This document shows positions 16,449 through 26,560 of a DNA stretch of 64,000 nt, in pieces. Where the stretch lies: positions 1 through 64,000 of the forward strand of contig CABZJY010000004.1 in the NCBI GenBank assembly GCA_902526175.1, given 5' to 3'. The notes below the pieces were generated by a model. That model was not told where the DNA came from. It did no database searches and saw nothing but the letters and a program-made list of their open reading frames with translations. Positions within the stretch are counted from its first letter, which is position 1. Each line of letters begins with the position of its first letter. A program made the translations under genes and the position numbers. The stretch is from an uncultured Alphaproteobacteria bacterium. GTDB lineage: Bacteria > Pseudomonadota > Alphaproteobacteria > Methylaequorales > Methylaequoraceae.

Positions 16449-16511
16449 ATATTAACTTTTTTGCAATATATTTTTTAAATAATATTTATATGTTAATGTG
16501 AAAATAATAAA

Positions 16512-17222
16512 ATGATCCCACTAAAAGACGATAACCCAACACAAAATAGAAGTATAGTTAGATTACTAATACTCTTAGTTTGCCTTATAGTATTTTTACT
16601 ACAAATATCTTCTGCAAATAAAAATGATTTGTTATTCTACTACGGCTTTAAACCAGCAAGTATTCTAAACTCAGATTTTGCAAATTATACATTCTCACCT
16701 ACACTAACCATTTTCACCTCAATGTTTATGCATGGTGGCTGGCTACATTTCCTAAGCAATATGCTATATCTTTGGATCTTTGCTGATAATGTTGAAGATG
16801 TTTTGGGAAAAAAAAAGTTTATTTTCTTTTATATAATGAGTGGGGTATGTGCAGCAATATTTCAAATGCTAGCAGATATTGATTCACAAATTCCAATGGT
16901 GGGAGCGTCAGGAGCAATCGCTGGTGTTTTAGGCGCCTATATGTATTTATTTCCAAAAGCAAAAATATTGGTACTTGTACCACTTTTAATTTTTTTTTTT
17001 ACAACAAGACTTCCTGCAGTTTTAGTAATTGGTATGTGGATCATAATTCAATTTATAAACATAAGTTTTGTTGATCAAAGTACATCAAATGTAGCATGGT
17101 TTGCTCATGTAGGTGGATTTATTTTTGGACTTTTATATTGTATTTTATTTGTTAGAAAAAAAACAGTCAAAAAAGCAAATTCCATACTACCAAAAAAAAA
17201 ACATAATCCATGGAGCAATTAA
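16512..17222 (+). CDS. Rhomboid-family intramembrane serine protease
   Basis: This 236-residue polytopic inner-membrane protein has about six hydrophobic helices. It shows the rhomboid features HGGWLHFLSNMLYLWIFADN (about residue 75), the catalytic serine in GASGAIAG (about 134) and the catalytic histidine in FAHVGGFIFG (about 197). Family members cleave single-pass membrane substrates within the bilayer. It is divergent from umuD and convergent with the CoA-transferase gene (4-base overlap). The substrate is unknown. Confidence 0.93.
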   Translation: MIPLKDDNPTQNRSIVRLLILLVCLIVFLLQISSANKNDLLFYYGFKPASILNSDFANYTFSPTLTIFTSMFMHGGWLHFLSNMLYLWIFADNVEDVLGKKKFIFFYIMSGVCAAIFQMLADIDSQIPMVGASGAIAGVLGAYMYLFPKAKILVLVPLLIFFFTTRLPAVLVIGMWIIIQFINISFVDQSTSNVAWFAHVGGFIFGLLYCILFVRKKTVKKANSILPKKKHNPWSN

Positions 17223-18370
17223 GTAATCCCAAACTCTTTAAGGATTTGTAGCCTATTTTGATCTAAGTCTGGAGCCTTGGATGCAACTTTACTCTCTTTA
17301 ACTCCTTCGATTTTTATGGGGTTTCCCACTACATTAATTTTACCGAAATCATCATCAACATAATCTAAAATCATATTTCTATTTTGAATTTGAGGATTTT
17401 TAATAAGACTCTTTACATTTTCAATTTTACAACAAGGCACTTCAAAAGTTCTGAATTTTTTTATCCAATGTTCGGCCTTTTTGGTTTTTAGTGTTTTTTC
17501 TATTTCTCTTCTTAGTGATTTTAGATTCTTATTTCTTAGCTCATTATTAAGGTATTTTTTTTCTTGAATTAAATCTTTTCTAGAAATGGCTTTACAAAGA
17601 TTTTCAAAAAGTTTTTGATTACCAGCAGCCAAAACTACAGAAGAGTCCTTGGCTTTAAAAGCACCAAACGGTGAAATACTTGGGTGATCTGTCCCAAGAG
17701 GATATGGAATTTTTTTTGATACAGAGTACCGAGTTATTGCATTTTCTAAAATTGCTACTTGACAATCTAACATGCTAATATCTATTTTTTTTCCTAAATT
17801 AGTCTTATTTCTCTCATTCAGAGCAGCTAAAATACCAATAGCACAATACAGCCCGGCTGTTATATCACCAATTGAACTCCCAACACGAGTAAAATTGTTT
17901 TCAGATGGGCCTGTAATACTCATTATACCGCCCATCGCTTGGACAATTACATCATAAGCTGGTAAGTTTTTTAAGGGACCACTCTCTCCAAAACCTGATA
18001 TTTTGGCATAAACTAACCTTGGGTTATTCTTTTTTAATTTGCTCCATGAAAAACCTAATTTATCTAATACTCCAACTTTAAAATTTTCAACTAGAATATC
18101 TGTTTTTTTGATAAGATCTGTAAATATTCTTTTATCTTCCTTATCCTTTAGATCTAGTTTTATACTTTTTTTACCTCTATTAAGAGAAATAAAATAACCT
18201 GATTTATTTTTTTTTATAGGACCGAATGATCTTGAGTCGTCACCCTTACTTTTTTCAACTTTTATAACATTAGCACCTAAATCTGATAAAATTAATGTTG
18301 CAAATGGACCTGAAAGAACTTGAGTAAGATCTAAGATGTTAATTCCTTTTAGTGGTAATTGATTTTCCAT
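17219..18370 (-). CDS. Family III CoA-transferase (CaiB/BaiF type)
   Basis: This 383-residue enzyme begins with the family start GINILDLTQVLSGPFATLIL and has the catalytic aspartate region LPAYDVIVQAMGG (about residue 140) with GSSIGDITAGLY following. It transfers CoA between acyl-CoA and a carboxylic acid. The substrate (formyl-, succinyl-, carnitine-, mesaconyl-type) cannot be assigned. It stands alone on the minus strand, divergent from clpB. Confidence 0.9.
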   Translation of the reverse strand: MENQLPLKGINILDLTQVLSGPFATLILSDLGANVIKVEKSKGDDSRSFGPIKKNKSGYFISLNRGKKSIKLDLKDKEDKRIFTDLIKKTDILVENFKVGVLDKLGFSWSKLKKNNPRLVYAKISGFGESGPLKNLPAYDVIVQAMGGIMSITGPSENNFTRVGSSIGDITAGLYCAIGILAALNERNKTNLGKKIDISMLDCQVAILENAITRYSVSKKIPYPLGTDHPSISPFGAFKAKDSSVVLAAGNQKLFENLCKAISRKDLIQEKKYLNNELRNKNLKSLRREIEKTLKTKKAEHWIKKFRTFEVPCCKIENVKSLIKNPQIQNRNMILDYVDDDFGKINVVGNPIKIEGVKESKVASKAPDLDQNRLQILKEFGIT

Positions 18371-18428
18371 TTTAGCAGTTTAATATAATTCTCAGGATCA
18401 AAGTTTAAAATTTATTTATAAGATTAAT

Positions 18429-21011
18429 ATGAATTTTTCTAATTTTACAAGAAGAAGCAAAACATTTATTGATCAAAGCCAAAAACTTGCTGTATCAAAT
18501 GAGCATCAACAAGTTTTACCTGAACATCTATTAGGAGTGTTTTTAGATAATTATTTAAATAAAAATTTTTCACTACTAAAAAATATAAGTTTTGATCAAA
18601 ATATTTTGCACGAGTATTTAAATGATAAATTCAAGAAAATACCTAAGGTTTTTGGAGATGATTTAAAAATAATTTTTTCTGATGATTTTCAACGTATTCT
18701 TCAAAAATCATCAAAAGATATTCACATTTTTGGTGATAAATTTATTTCACCAGAAGTTTTATTTTATTCTTTATTAACTTTTGATGAAAAAGAAATTAAT
18801 TTAATTTTATCTAATTCTGGAATTACTATTGAAAAAATCGAAAATGGTATAAAATCGCTAAGAAAAAATTCTACAATTAACACTCAGACTATGGACGAAA
18901 AAGATAAAGTATTAGAAAGCTATACCATTGATATAACTAAACTTGCTAAAGAAGGGAAACTTGACCCGGTTATTGGCAGAGAAGAGGAAATAAGAAGAAG
19001 TATTCAAGTTTTATCTAGGAGAACAAAAAATAATCCAGTTCTAATTGGGGAACCAGGGGTTGGAAAAACTGCAATTGTTGAAGGACTTGCACAACGAATT
19101 ATTAATCAAGATGTACCAGAACTTTTAAAGAAAAAAAAACTACTTTCTCTTGATTTGGGTGCACTCGTAGCAGGCGCAAAATTTCGAGGTGAATTTGAAG
19201 AAAGACTTAAGTCAATACTTTCTTTTGTAGAACAAGAACAAGAAAATCTTATAATTTTTATCGATGAAATTCATACTTTAGTTGGTGCCGGAAAAGCAGA
19301 AGGTTCAATGGATGCTTCTAATCTTCTAAAACCGGCACTCGCAAGAGGTGAATTACATTGTATTGGTGCAACAACATTGACTGAGTATAGAGAAAATGTT
19401 GAAAAAGATGCCGCATTAGCCAGAAGATTTCAACAAGTTTTGGTTTCAGAACCATCATTGGAAAACTCAATATCAATTCTTAGGGGATTGAAAGAAAAAT
19501 ATGAAGTTCATCATGGTGTAAGAATTCATGATTCAGCAATAATTTCTGCTGTTGAATTATCAAAAAGGTATATAAATGACAGATTTTTACCTGATAAGGC
19601 TATTGACTTAATGGATGAGGCTGCCTCAAGAATTAGAATTCAAGTTGATTCTAAACCTGAGGCTTTAGATAAAATTGAAAGAAAAATCATGCAAAACAAA
19701 ATTGAACTAGAAAGTCTTAAAAAAGATAGCGACAAAAAATCCATAGAAAGAAAAAAAGAAATTAAAATACTTATAGACGACCTAGAAAAAGATTTTTTAA
19801 ATTTGAATAAACAATGGGAAAAAGAAAAAAATAAAATCAATGACATACAAAAAGTCAAATCAGATATTGAAAATTATAAAAATAAATTAAGTTTACTTCA
19901 GAGAGATGGAAAACTATCTGAGGCCGGTGAACTAGCTTATGGTAAAATTCCCATGCTTGAAAAACAATTAGATACAATGGAAAACAACTTTTCTGAAAAA
20001 GAAATGTTTCAACTTCTAAATGAATCTGTATCAAGTGAAGATATAGCTCATATTGTTAGTAAATGGACTGGAATACCAATTGAAAGAATGGTTCAAAATG
20101 ATAAAAATAGAATTCTAGGTATAGAATCAGAACTTAAAAAAAAAATAGTAGGTCAAAACAATGCTATTGAGGTAATTTCAAAAGCAGTTAAACGTGCTAG
20201 CGCTGGCATACAAGATCCGAACAAACCAATCGGGATTTTTATGTTTTTAGGTCCAACTGGAGTTGGAAAAACTGAGTTAACTAAAGCATTATCAGAATTT
20301 CTTTTTACAAATAAAAGTGCAATGCTTAGAATTGATATGTCAGAATATATGGAAAAACATTCTGTATCAAAGTTAATTGGTGCCCCTCCAGGATATATTG
20401 GGCATGAAAATGCGGGTCTACTGACTGAGGCAATTAGAAGAAAACCATATCAAATAATTTTATTAGATGAAATTGAGAAAGCCCACGATGACATTTTTAA
20501 CCTTCTTCTTCAAGTTTTTGATGATGGTAGGTTAACAGATAGTCAAGGAAGAACAGTTAATTTCAAAAATACAATAATAATTCTTACTTCAAATCTTGGC
20601 GCTGATTTAATGACAATGGATACAGAACAAGAAAAACTTAACGTTTACACAAAGGAAAAAATTTTAGAAATAGTAAGAAATCAATTTAAACCTGAATTCT
20701 TGAATAGAATTGATGAAATATTGATTTTTGAAAGACTTACAAAAAAAAATATTGAGGAAATTATTGATATTCAACTTAATGAGCTATTTTTACAACTTAA
20801 AGATAAAAAAATTAGAGTTAAAATAGACGAATCTGTAAAAAAATGGCTTGTAAGTGAAGGATTTGCTCCTGAGTATGGAGCTAGACCACTTAAGAGAGTA
20901 ATACAAAAAAATATTAAAGATAAAATCGCAGAGAAAATTCTTTCTGGGAAAATAAAAGACGACGAAGAAATAACTATATCAACTAATGAAGAAGGAGTAG
21001 TAATTATTTAA
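18429..21011 (+). CDS. clpB: ClpB protein disaggregase
   Basis: This 860-residue AAA+ chaperone would resolve aggregates with DnaK. It has an N-terminal Clp repeat domain (1-145), a first AAA with Walker A GEPGVGKT (about 206) and Walker [12 protein letters not shown], and a long coiled-coil middle domain (about 405-530) that separates ClpB from ClpA/ClpC. A second AAA follows with GPTGVGKT (about 607), then a ClpB C-terminal domain. The length is typical. No RpoH-type heat-shock promoter is apparent in the 58-base gap upstream. The next gene starts immediately after its stop. Confidence 0.97.
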   Translation: MNFSNFTRRSKTFIDQSQKLAVSNEHQQVLPEHLLGVFLDNYLNKNFSLLKNISFDQNILHEYLNDKFKKIPKVFGDDLKIIFSDDFQRILQKSSKDIHIFGDKFISPEVLFYSLLTFDEKEINLILSNSGITIEKIENGIKSLRKNSTINTQTMDEKDKVLESYTIDITKLAKEGKLDPVIGREEEIRRSIQVLSRRTKNNPVLIGEPGVGKTAIVEGLAQRIINQDVPELLKKKKLLSLDLGALVAGAKFRGEFEERLKSILSFVEQEQENLIIFIDEIHTLVGAGKAEGSMDASNLLKPALARGELHCIGATTLTEYRENVEKDAALARRFQQVLVSEPSLENSISILRGLKEKYEVHHGVRIHDSAIISAVELSKRYINDRFLPDKAIDLMDEAASRIRIQVDSKPEALDKIERKIMQNKIELESLKKDSDKKSIERKKEIKILIDDLEKDFLNLNKQWEKEKNKINDIQKVKSDIENYKNKLSLLQRDGKLSEAGELAYGKIPMLEKQLDTMENNFSEKEMFQLLNESVSSEDIAHIVSKWTGIPIERMVQNDKNRILGIESELKKKIVGQNNAIEVISKAVKRASAGIQDPNKPIGIFMFLGPTGVGKTELTKALSEFLFTNKSAMLRIDMSEYMEKHSVSKLIGAPPGYIGHENAGLLTEAIRRKPYQIILLDEIEKAHDDIFNLLLQVFDDGRLTDSQGRTVNFKNTIIILTSNLGADLMTMDTEQEKLNVYTKEKILEIVRNQFKPEFLNRIDEILIFERLTKKNIEEIIDIQLNELFLQLKDKKIRVKIDESVKKWLVSEGFAPEYGARPLKRVIQKNIKDKIAEKILSGKIKDDEEITISTNEEGVVII

Positions 21012-21884
21012 ATGAAAAAAATTGGATTTATTGGTCTTGGGATTATGGGATACTGGATGGCAACACATCTTTTAAAAAAATATAAAACAATATTAGTTTT
21101 TAATAGAAGTAAAAAAAATTTGATTAAATTAAAAAAAAATAATTCATCATTAAAAATAATTTCAACAGATTCGTTAAAAAGCATAGGCGAACAATCTAAT
21201 TTTATTTTTTCTTGTGTTGGAAATGATTCAGATTTGGAAGAAATATATTTTTCTAGAAACGGCATATTTAATAACATGAATAAAACCACATATATTGTTG
21301 ACCATACAACCTCTACATCTGATTTTGCAATTTATGCCAGCAAAAAATTTTCAAAAAAAAAAAGTTATTTTTTTGATGCTCCAGTAAGTGGAGGAGAAAT
21401 AGGAGCTAAAAAAGGTCTTCTATCTGTAATGATTGGAGGATATAAAAAACAATTGGAAATTATATTGCCTCTAATAGAAAATTATTCAAAAAAAATTACA
21501 TACATGGGAACTGCAGGTAATGGACAGTTAGCAAAAATGGTAAACCAAATTTGTGTAGCAGGAGTTATACAAGGTCTATCGGAGGGTTTAATATTTGCAA
21601 AAAAGAATAATTTAAATTTTAATAATTTATTTTCTGCAATTTCTTCAGGGGCCGCACAGTCGTGGCAAATGGATAATAGATCTAAGACCATGTGGAACAA
21701 CAAATTTAATTTTGGATTTATGAACAAACATATGTATAAGGATCTAAAAATATTGGAAAAAGTTGCAACAAATAAAAAAATTAATTTACCAATAACTAAA
21801 GAAATTATTCGATTCTATAAAATACTTATAAAAAATGGATTTGAAAGTGAAGATACTTCAAGTCTTATAAAGCTACTTAAGTAA
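21012..21884 (+). CDS. NAD(P)-dependent beta-hydroxyacid dehydrogenase (3-hydroxyisobutyrate dehydrogenase family)
   Basis: This 290-residue protein has the Rossmann motif GFIGLGIMGYWMATHL at the start, the substrate signature DAPVSGGEIGAKKGLLSVMI (about residue 120) and the catalytic lysine in GNGQLAKMVNQ (about 172). The family oxidises 3-hydroxyacids such as 3-hydroxyisobutyrate, tartronate semialdehyde or succinic semialdehyde-type substrates; specificity cannot be told. The ATG follows the clpB stop directly. It ends 2 bases from the convergent hflX stop. Confidence 0.88.
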   Translation: MKKIGFIGLGIMGYWMATHLLKKYKTILVFNRSKKNLIKLKKNNSSLKIISTDSLKSIGEQSNFIFSCVGNDSDLEEIYFSRNGIFNNMNKTTYIVDHTTSTSDFAIYASKKFSKKKSYFFDAPVSGGEIGAKKGLLSVMIGGYKKQLEIILPLIENYSKKITYMGTAGNGQLAKMVNQICVAGVIQGLSEGLIFAKKNNLNFNNLFSAISSGAAQSWQMDNRSKTMWNNKFNFGFMNKHMYKDLKILEKVATNKKINLPITKEIIRFYKILIKNGFESEDTSSLIKLLK

Positions 21885-21886
21885 TA

Positions 21887-22966
21887 TTATTTTTTTAGAT
21901 TTTTATAGATTGTATCTCTGAGTTTTTTAATTCCAAAACCATTAATTGCTGATATAAAATGTTTTTTTTGATTAATTTTAGAGTCAGTTAATAAATTATT
22001 TTCTAATAAATCATATTTATTAAATACTTCTATTATTCTGTCATCACAACTATTTATTCCAATCTCTTCTAAAACTTTAACCACCTCATTAGCTTGATTA
22101 TGCGAATCCTTGTCCGAAACATCCCTTACATGAAGGATAAGATCTGAGAAAATAATCTCATCTAAAGTAGATTTAAAGGCTGCAATTAAGTTAGTTGGTA
22201 AATCTCTTATAAAACCGACAGTATCGATTAAAATAAAATTTTGAGAATTAATATTTAACTTTTTTATAGATGAATCCAAGGTTGCAAAAAGCATATTTTT
22301 TGCCAAAGTTGAAGAATTTGTCAAATTATTAAACAAAGTTGACTTACCAGAATTTGTATAACCAACAAGTGTGATAATTGGTATTCTATTTTTTTGCCTT
22401 CTGTATCTATGTAGTCTTCTAGTTTTATCGATTGTTAAAATTTTTTTTTTTATTCTATTTATTTGTTCTGTAATTTGTCTACGATCAGATTCTATTTGAC
22501 TTTCTCCAGGACCTCCCATGAACCCTGCACCACCTCTTTGTCTTTCTAAGTGTGTCCAAGACCTGACTAATCTACTTTTTTGGTACTGCAAACTTGCAAG
22601 GTTAACTTGTAGTTTACCCTCATTTGACTTTGCTCTTGCTCCAAAAATTTCTAGTATTAGACCAGTTCTGTCAATTATCTTACAATTAATAGTTTTTTCT
22701 AAGTTTCTTTGCTGTATAGGAGAAAGGTTACAATTAAAAAAAACTAAATCTATTTGATTTATTATAACTCTTTTTCTAATAAAATCTAAATTTCCATCAT
22801 TCAAAAAGGTTTTTGGGTTTACCTTTTCAATTCCAAAAGATTTAGAATCTTTTATCTCTAAATTGATTGATAAACTTAATTGCTTTGCTTCTTTAAATTG
22901 CTTATCTCTTTGAAATCTATTTTTTTTTAAATATGGATGTACAATAAAAATTTCTTTTTCATTCAT
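21887..22966 (-). CDS. hflX: Ribosome-associated GTPase HflX
   Basis: This 359-residue protein has an N-terminal HflX domain with the glycine-rich GGAGFMGGPGESQIESDRR linker (about 145-163) and a GTPase domain with GYTNSGKSTLFNNL (about 199), DTVGF and NKYDL. HflX splits stalled or stressed ribosomes. It is shorter than the E. coli protein (426), missing C-terminal sequence. It is the last gene of the ntr-trkA-dat cluster and overlaps the aminotransferase stop by 4 bases, leaving no room for hfq, the usual neighbour. Confidence 0.95.
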   Translation of the reverse strand: MNEKEIFIVHPYLKKNRFQRDKQFKEAKQLSLSINLEIKDSKSFGIEKVNPKTFLNDGNLDFIRKRVIINQIDLVFFNCNLSPIQQRNLEKTINCKIIDRTGLILEIFGARAKSNEGKLQVNLASLQYQKSRLVRSWTHLERQRGGAGFMGGPGESQIESDRRQITEQINRIKKKILTIDKTRRLHRYRRQKNRIPIITLVGYTNSGKSTLFNNLTNSSTLAKNMLFATLDSSIKKLNINSQNFILIDTVGFIRDLPTNLIAAFKSTLDEIIFSDLILHVRDVSDKDSHNQANEVVKVLEEIGINSCDDRIIEVFNKYDLLENNLLTDSKINQKKHFISAINGFGIKKLRDTIYKNLKK

Positions 22967-23814
22967 ATTAACTGATTTTTCAGAAATTCATTATAAATTT
23001 CTATAAGTATTTTTGTTTTATTTCCTATTTTACCACTTTTTATTTTTTTGTTATTTATTTTTGTTACCGGCAAAACCCCAACAGTTGTACTAGTTAAAAA
23101 AGCTTCCTCACAATTTATTAGTTCTTTCAAAGAAAAAGCTTTCTCCTCAATTCGTATTTTTTTTTTTTTTGCGACTCTTATTAGTGTATTTCTAGTGACA
23201 CCACCTAGTATTTTATTATTAAGTGGATGAGTTTTTATCTTTCCTGCACCGGAAACTATGAACGCATTAGATGTGGTACCTTCTGTTATATATTGTTCTT
23301 TATCCATTTGCCATGATTCATAACAACCATTCTCATGTGCAAACTGTTTTCCTAATACGTTAGGCAATAATGATACTGATTTAATGTCACATCTTTTCCA
23401 TCTCATATCATCTGTCAAAATAATACTAACCCCTTTAGATAAATTAGATAAATTCGGTTCAGGATACAAAGAAAGTATAACATTTGGTTTTGAAAATTTT
23501 GGGAATAAATGATTACGAGTAGCAGTACCTCTTGTGATTTGTAAATAAACAAATCCATTTTCATATGAATTAATCTTTAATAGATTTGAAATAATAATTT
23601 TTACTGATTTTTTACTCGCAAAAGGAAAATTAATTTTAATTTCATGTAATGATCTCTCTAGCCTTATTTGGTGATCTTTATAATTTAATAATTTTTTATT
23701 TTTAAATCTTATTACTTCATAAATACCGTCAGAAAAGTTTAAACCTCTATCTTCAATTGAAATCTTTGATTCAATTTTAGGCATATACTTCCCATTTATG
23801 TAACAAATCGTCAT
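22963..23814 (-). CDS. Class IV aminotransferase, D-amino acid transaminase type
   Basis: This 283-residue pyridoxal phosphate enzyme of the D-alanine/branched-chain aminotransferase fold has the PLP lysine in LLPNVLGKQFAHENG (about residue 150), the phosphate-binding TEGTTSNAFIV, and TSTTVGVLPV near the C-terminus. Its position between trkA and hflX matches the alphaproteobacterial dat gene, which supplies D-glutamate/D-alanine for the wall. It overlaps trkA by one base and hflX by four. Confidence 0.9.
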   Translation of the reverse strand: MTICYINGKYMPKIESKISIEDRGLNFSDGIYEVIRFKNKKLLNYKDHQIRLERSLHEIKINFPFASKKSVKIIISNLLKINSYENGFVYLQITRGTATRNHLFPKFSKPNVILSLYPEPNLSNLSKGVSIILTDDMRWKRCDIKSVSLLPNVLGKQFAHENGCYESWQMDKEQYITEGTTSNAFIVSGAGKIKTHPLNNKILGGVTRNTLIRVAKKKKIRIEEKAFSLKELINCEEAFLTSTTVGVLPVTKINNKKIKSGKIGNKTKILIEIYNEFLKNQLI

Positions 23815-25193
23815 TAGAAAAACTCTATATTTACTTCAGAAAATTTTTCAACCTCTTTAATAGATTGTGAATCAGAAAATAAAATTAGTTTATCATTGAT
23901 CTGCAATGTAAATTCATTGTCAGCAAAATAAACATCTTTTCCTCTTAAAATAGCACCAATTATAATACCCTTTGATAAATTTAGCTCAATAATTTTTTTA
24001 TCAGCAAATTTAGATGTTGGTAAAATCTCAATTTCCATAATTTCACCTCTTTTATCACCAAAGTCGTGAATTTCCCTAACTTTTCCCTTTCTTACATGCC
24101 TTAATATTGCTGAAATAGTATTATTTTTGGGACTTATCATAACATCTAAATCTAATTTTCTTGCTAACTGTCTATAAATTGAATTATTTAAAATTGCAAA
24201 TGACCTTAAACAACCAAGTTCTTTCGCCAATAATGTTGAAAAAATATTTACCTCGTCATCGTCTGTAACAGATACAACTGCTTCAGCACCTGCAACCCCT
24301 GCTTCAATTAGAAGTTCTTTGTCAAGAGCATTACCGTCTAAAATAACTGTTTGATCTGATAATTTATTTACAACTTCTTTCGATCTTTTAATATTACTTT
24401 CTATTACTTTGCAAATTACATCAGGAAACTCTTTTTCTATTTTTTTTAATAAATATGTTCCAATGGTTCCTAAACCTATTATAACAATTTTTCTTGTTTC
24501 TTGACTTTTTATACCAAAAACTCTTAGTGCTCTTTTTAGTTCATTAGATCTCACTAAAAAATAAATCTCGTCATTTGGATATATTTCTACTTTTCCTGTA
24601 GGTATAATAATTTCTTCTCCTCTATATATGACTAAGATTTTAATTTCTAGACCAGAAAATATACCCGGTAACATTCTTAATGGGGTGTTAATTATAGGAC
24701 AATCCAAGTTAATAGTAATACCTATTACATTAATTAAATCATTCCCTAATAAAAATGAATCAAATGCACCAGGCGTATTTAGTTTTCTAATAATTTCATT
24801 AGCAATCTCAATTTCTGGAGAAATTATATGATCTACAGACAAACATTTATCAGAAAATAATTTTGACCATTTCTTATCAAGATAATTTGATTCTTTTATT
24901 TTTGATATTGTAGACGGTATCTTAAATATATGTTTAGAAATTTGGCAAGTAACCATATTCATTTCGTCATTCTCTAATACTGAAATTAATATGTCTGCTT
25001 CTTCAGCACCACCTTTACTCAAAATATCTGGAAAAGAAGTTTTACCGCAAACTGTTTTTACATCTAAAGACTGGTTAATTAGTCTTAATAAATCTTCAGA
25101 CTCATCAATAATAGTAACATCGTTATCTTCTTCAACAAGTTGTTTAGCTATATTAAGTCCGACTTCTCCAGCACCACATACAATAATTTTCAT
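23814..25193 (-). CDS. trkA: Potassium uptake regulator TrkA
   Basis: This 459-residue cytoplasmic NAD-binding gating subunit of Trk/Ktr potassium channels has two RCK units. Each has a Rossmann motif (CGAGEVGLNIAKQL at residue 5; IGLGTIGTYLLKKI at about 239) followed by a TrkA-C domain. It overlaps ntrX by 4 bases and the aminotransferase by one. The membrane partner TrkH is not in the window. Confidence 0.96.
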   Translation of the reverse strand: MKIIVCGAGEVGLNIAKQLVEEDNDVTIIDESEDLLRLINQSLDVKTVCGKTSFPDILSKGGAEEADILISVLENDEMNMVTCQISKHIFKIPSTISKIKESNYLDKKWSKLFSDKCLSVDHIISPEIEIANEIIRKLNTPGAFDSFLLGNDLINVIGITINLDCPIINTPLRMLPGIFSGLEIKILVIYRGEEIIIPTGKVEIYPNDEIYFLVRSNELKRALRVFGIKSQETRKIVIIGLGTIGTYLLKKIEKEFPDVICKVIESNIKRSKEVVNKLSDQTVILDGNALDKELLIEAGVAGAEAVVSVTDDDEVNIFSTLLAKELGCLRSFAILNNSIYRQLARKLDLDVMISPKNNTISAILRHVRKGKVREIHDFGDKRGEIMEIEILPTSKFADKKIIELNLSKGIIIGAILRGKDVYFADNEFTLQINDKLILFSDSQSIKEVEKFSEVNIEFF

Positions 25194-26560
25194 TTTTTTT
25201 GAATTTCGATATTTAAAGATTTAAGTTTTCTATATAAAGCTGTTCTTTCCATTTTTACTACATTAGAAACTTTATTAATATTAAAATCATATTTTTTTAA
25301 AGCCTTTTCTAAAAATTTTTTTTCAAATCTATCTCTTGCTTCCCTCATAGATATATCATCATAGTTATCTAATACCATTTCAGGACTAAACTGTGATCTA
25401 ACCTCGTGAGGAATATCATTAAGATTAATAATACTATCATTTTTTTCTGATAAAAGAATAAGAATCCATTCTATTAAATTTTTTAATTGTCTTACATTTC
25501 CATTTAGTTTTATTTTTTTAAAAAATGAAATTGAATCATCTGAAAAAGTTTTAAGTTTAAAGTTATTTTTTTTTATAAAATCTTTAGAAAAAACATCTAC
25601 TAGAGATTTAATATCTTCTTTTCTATCTTGAAGAGGTGGAACATTGATAGGAATTACATTTAACTTGAAATATAGATCTTCTCTAAATTGATTTGACTTT
25701 ATACAGTCCTCTAAATTTGTTTTTGTACTTGAAATTATTCTAATATTAGTTTCAAGATTTTTTATTCCCCCTACTCTATAAAATTTTTGCTCTTCTAAAA
25801 ACCCAATTATTCTACCTTGAATTTTTAATGGCATGTCTTCTATTTGGTCAAGTAAAATTGTACCACCATTACATTCTTCAAGAATACCTTTTATTATTTC
25901 ACCATTATCTTTCTCAACACCAAATAATTTTTTTTCAAATGTCTCAGTTTCTAAATTCGCACAATTAATTATACTAAAAAGATTCTTTGATCTGTTAGAT
26001 TGTTTATGAATTAACCTCGCAATAACTTCTTTTCCCGATCCAGGTGGCCCATTCAATAAAACAAAAGATTCAGTCTTGGATATTTTTTCAATTAAATTTT
26101 TGAGTTTTGAAGTAACTATAGATTCATGAACAAAATTAAAGTCGTTATCATTTTTTATTAACTGCTCAATTTTATTTTTTAATGTTTGGTTTTCCAGTGC
26201 CTTCTTAACCTTAAATAATAGTAATTCTGCATCAAAAGGTTTCTCAATGAAATCGAAAGCACCATTTTTTATTGAATTTATTGCTGTTTCAATATTTCCA
26301 TGACCACTTATCATTATCACAGGAATATTATCATTAAAATTCTTTATTTTTTTTAATAGCATAAATCCGTCTAATTTTGAATTATTAAGCCATATGTCTA
26401 AAATAATAAGTCCAGGAGAAAACTTTGAAATTTTTTTTAACGCTTCATCACTAGTATAACAATAACTAGTTTCATAAAGATTATCTTGTAAAATACCAGA
26501 AATTTGCTCACATATATCCTTTTCATCATCTACAATTAATATCAAAGGTTTATCTGTCAT
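25190..26560 (-). CDS. ntrX: Response regulator NtrX with degenerate AAA+ domain
   Basis: This 456-residue regulator has a receiver domain (phospho-acceptor D55 in LIILDIWL), an AAA+ domain with Walker A GPPGSGKE (about 170), and a Fis-type C-terminal helix-turn-helix (VVKMERTALYRKLKSL). Two key elements are altered. The sigma-54-contact GAFTGA loop is replaced by VEKDNGEIIKG, and Walker B reads LLDQIED with Gln where NtrC has the catalytic Glu (FLDEIGD). It is likely a DNA-binding regulator that does not activate sigma-54 polymerase. It is coupled to ntrY (1-base overlap) and trkA (4-base overlap). Confidence 0.93.
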   Translation of the reverse strand: MTDKPLILIVDDEKDICEQISGILQDNLYETSYCYTSDEALKKISKFSPGLIILDIWLNNSKLDGFMLLKKIKNFNDNIPVIMISGHGNIETAINSIKNGAFDFIEKPFDAELLLFKVKKALENQTLKNKIEQLIKNDNDFNFVHESIVTSKLKNLIEKISKTESFVLLNGPPGSGKEVIARLIHKQSNRSKNLFSIINCANLETETFEKKLFGVEKDNGEIIKGILEECNGGTILLDQIEDMPLKIQGRIIGFLEEQKFYRVGGIKNLETNIRIISSTKTNLEDCIKSNQFREDLYFKLNVIPINVPPLQDRKEDIKSLVDVFSKDFIKKNNFKLKTFSDDSISFFKKIKLNGNVRQLKNLIEWILILLSEKNDSIINLNDIPHEVRSQFSPEMVLDNYDDISMREARDRFEKKFLEKALKKYDFNINKVSNVVKMERTALYRKLKSLNIEIQKK

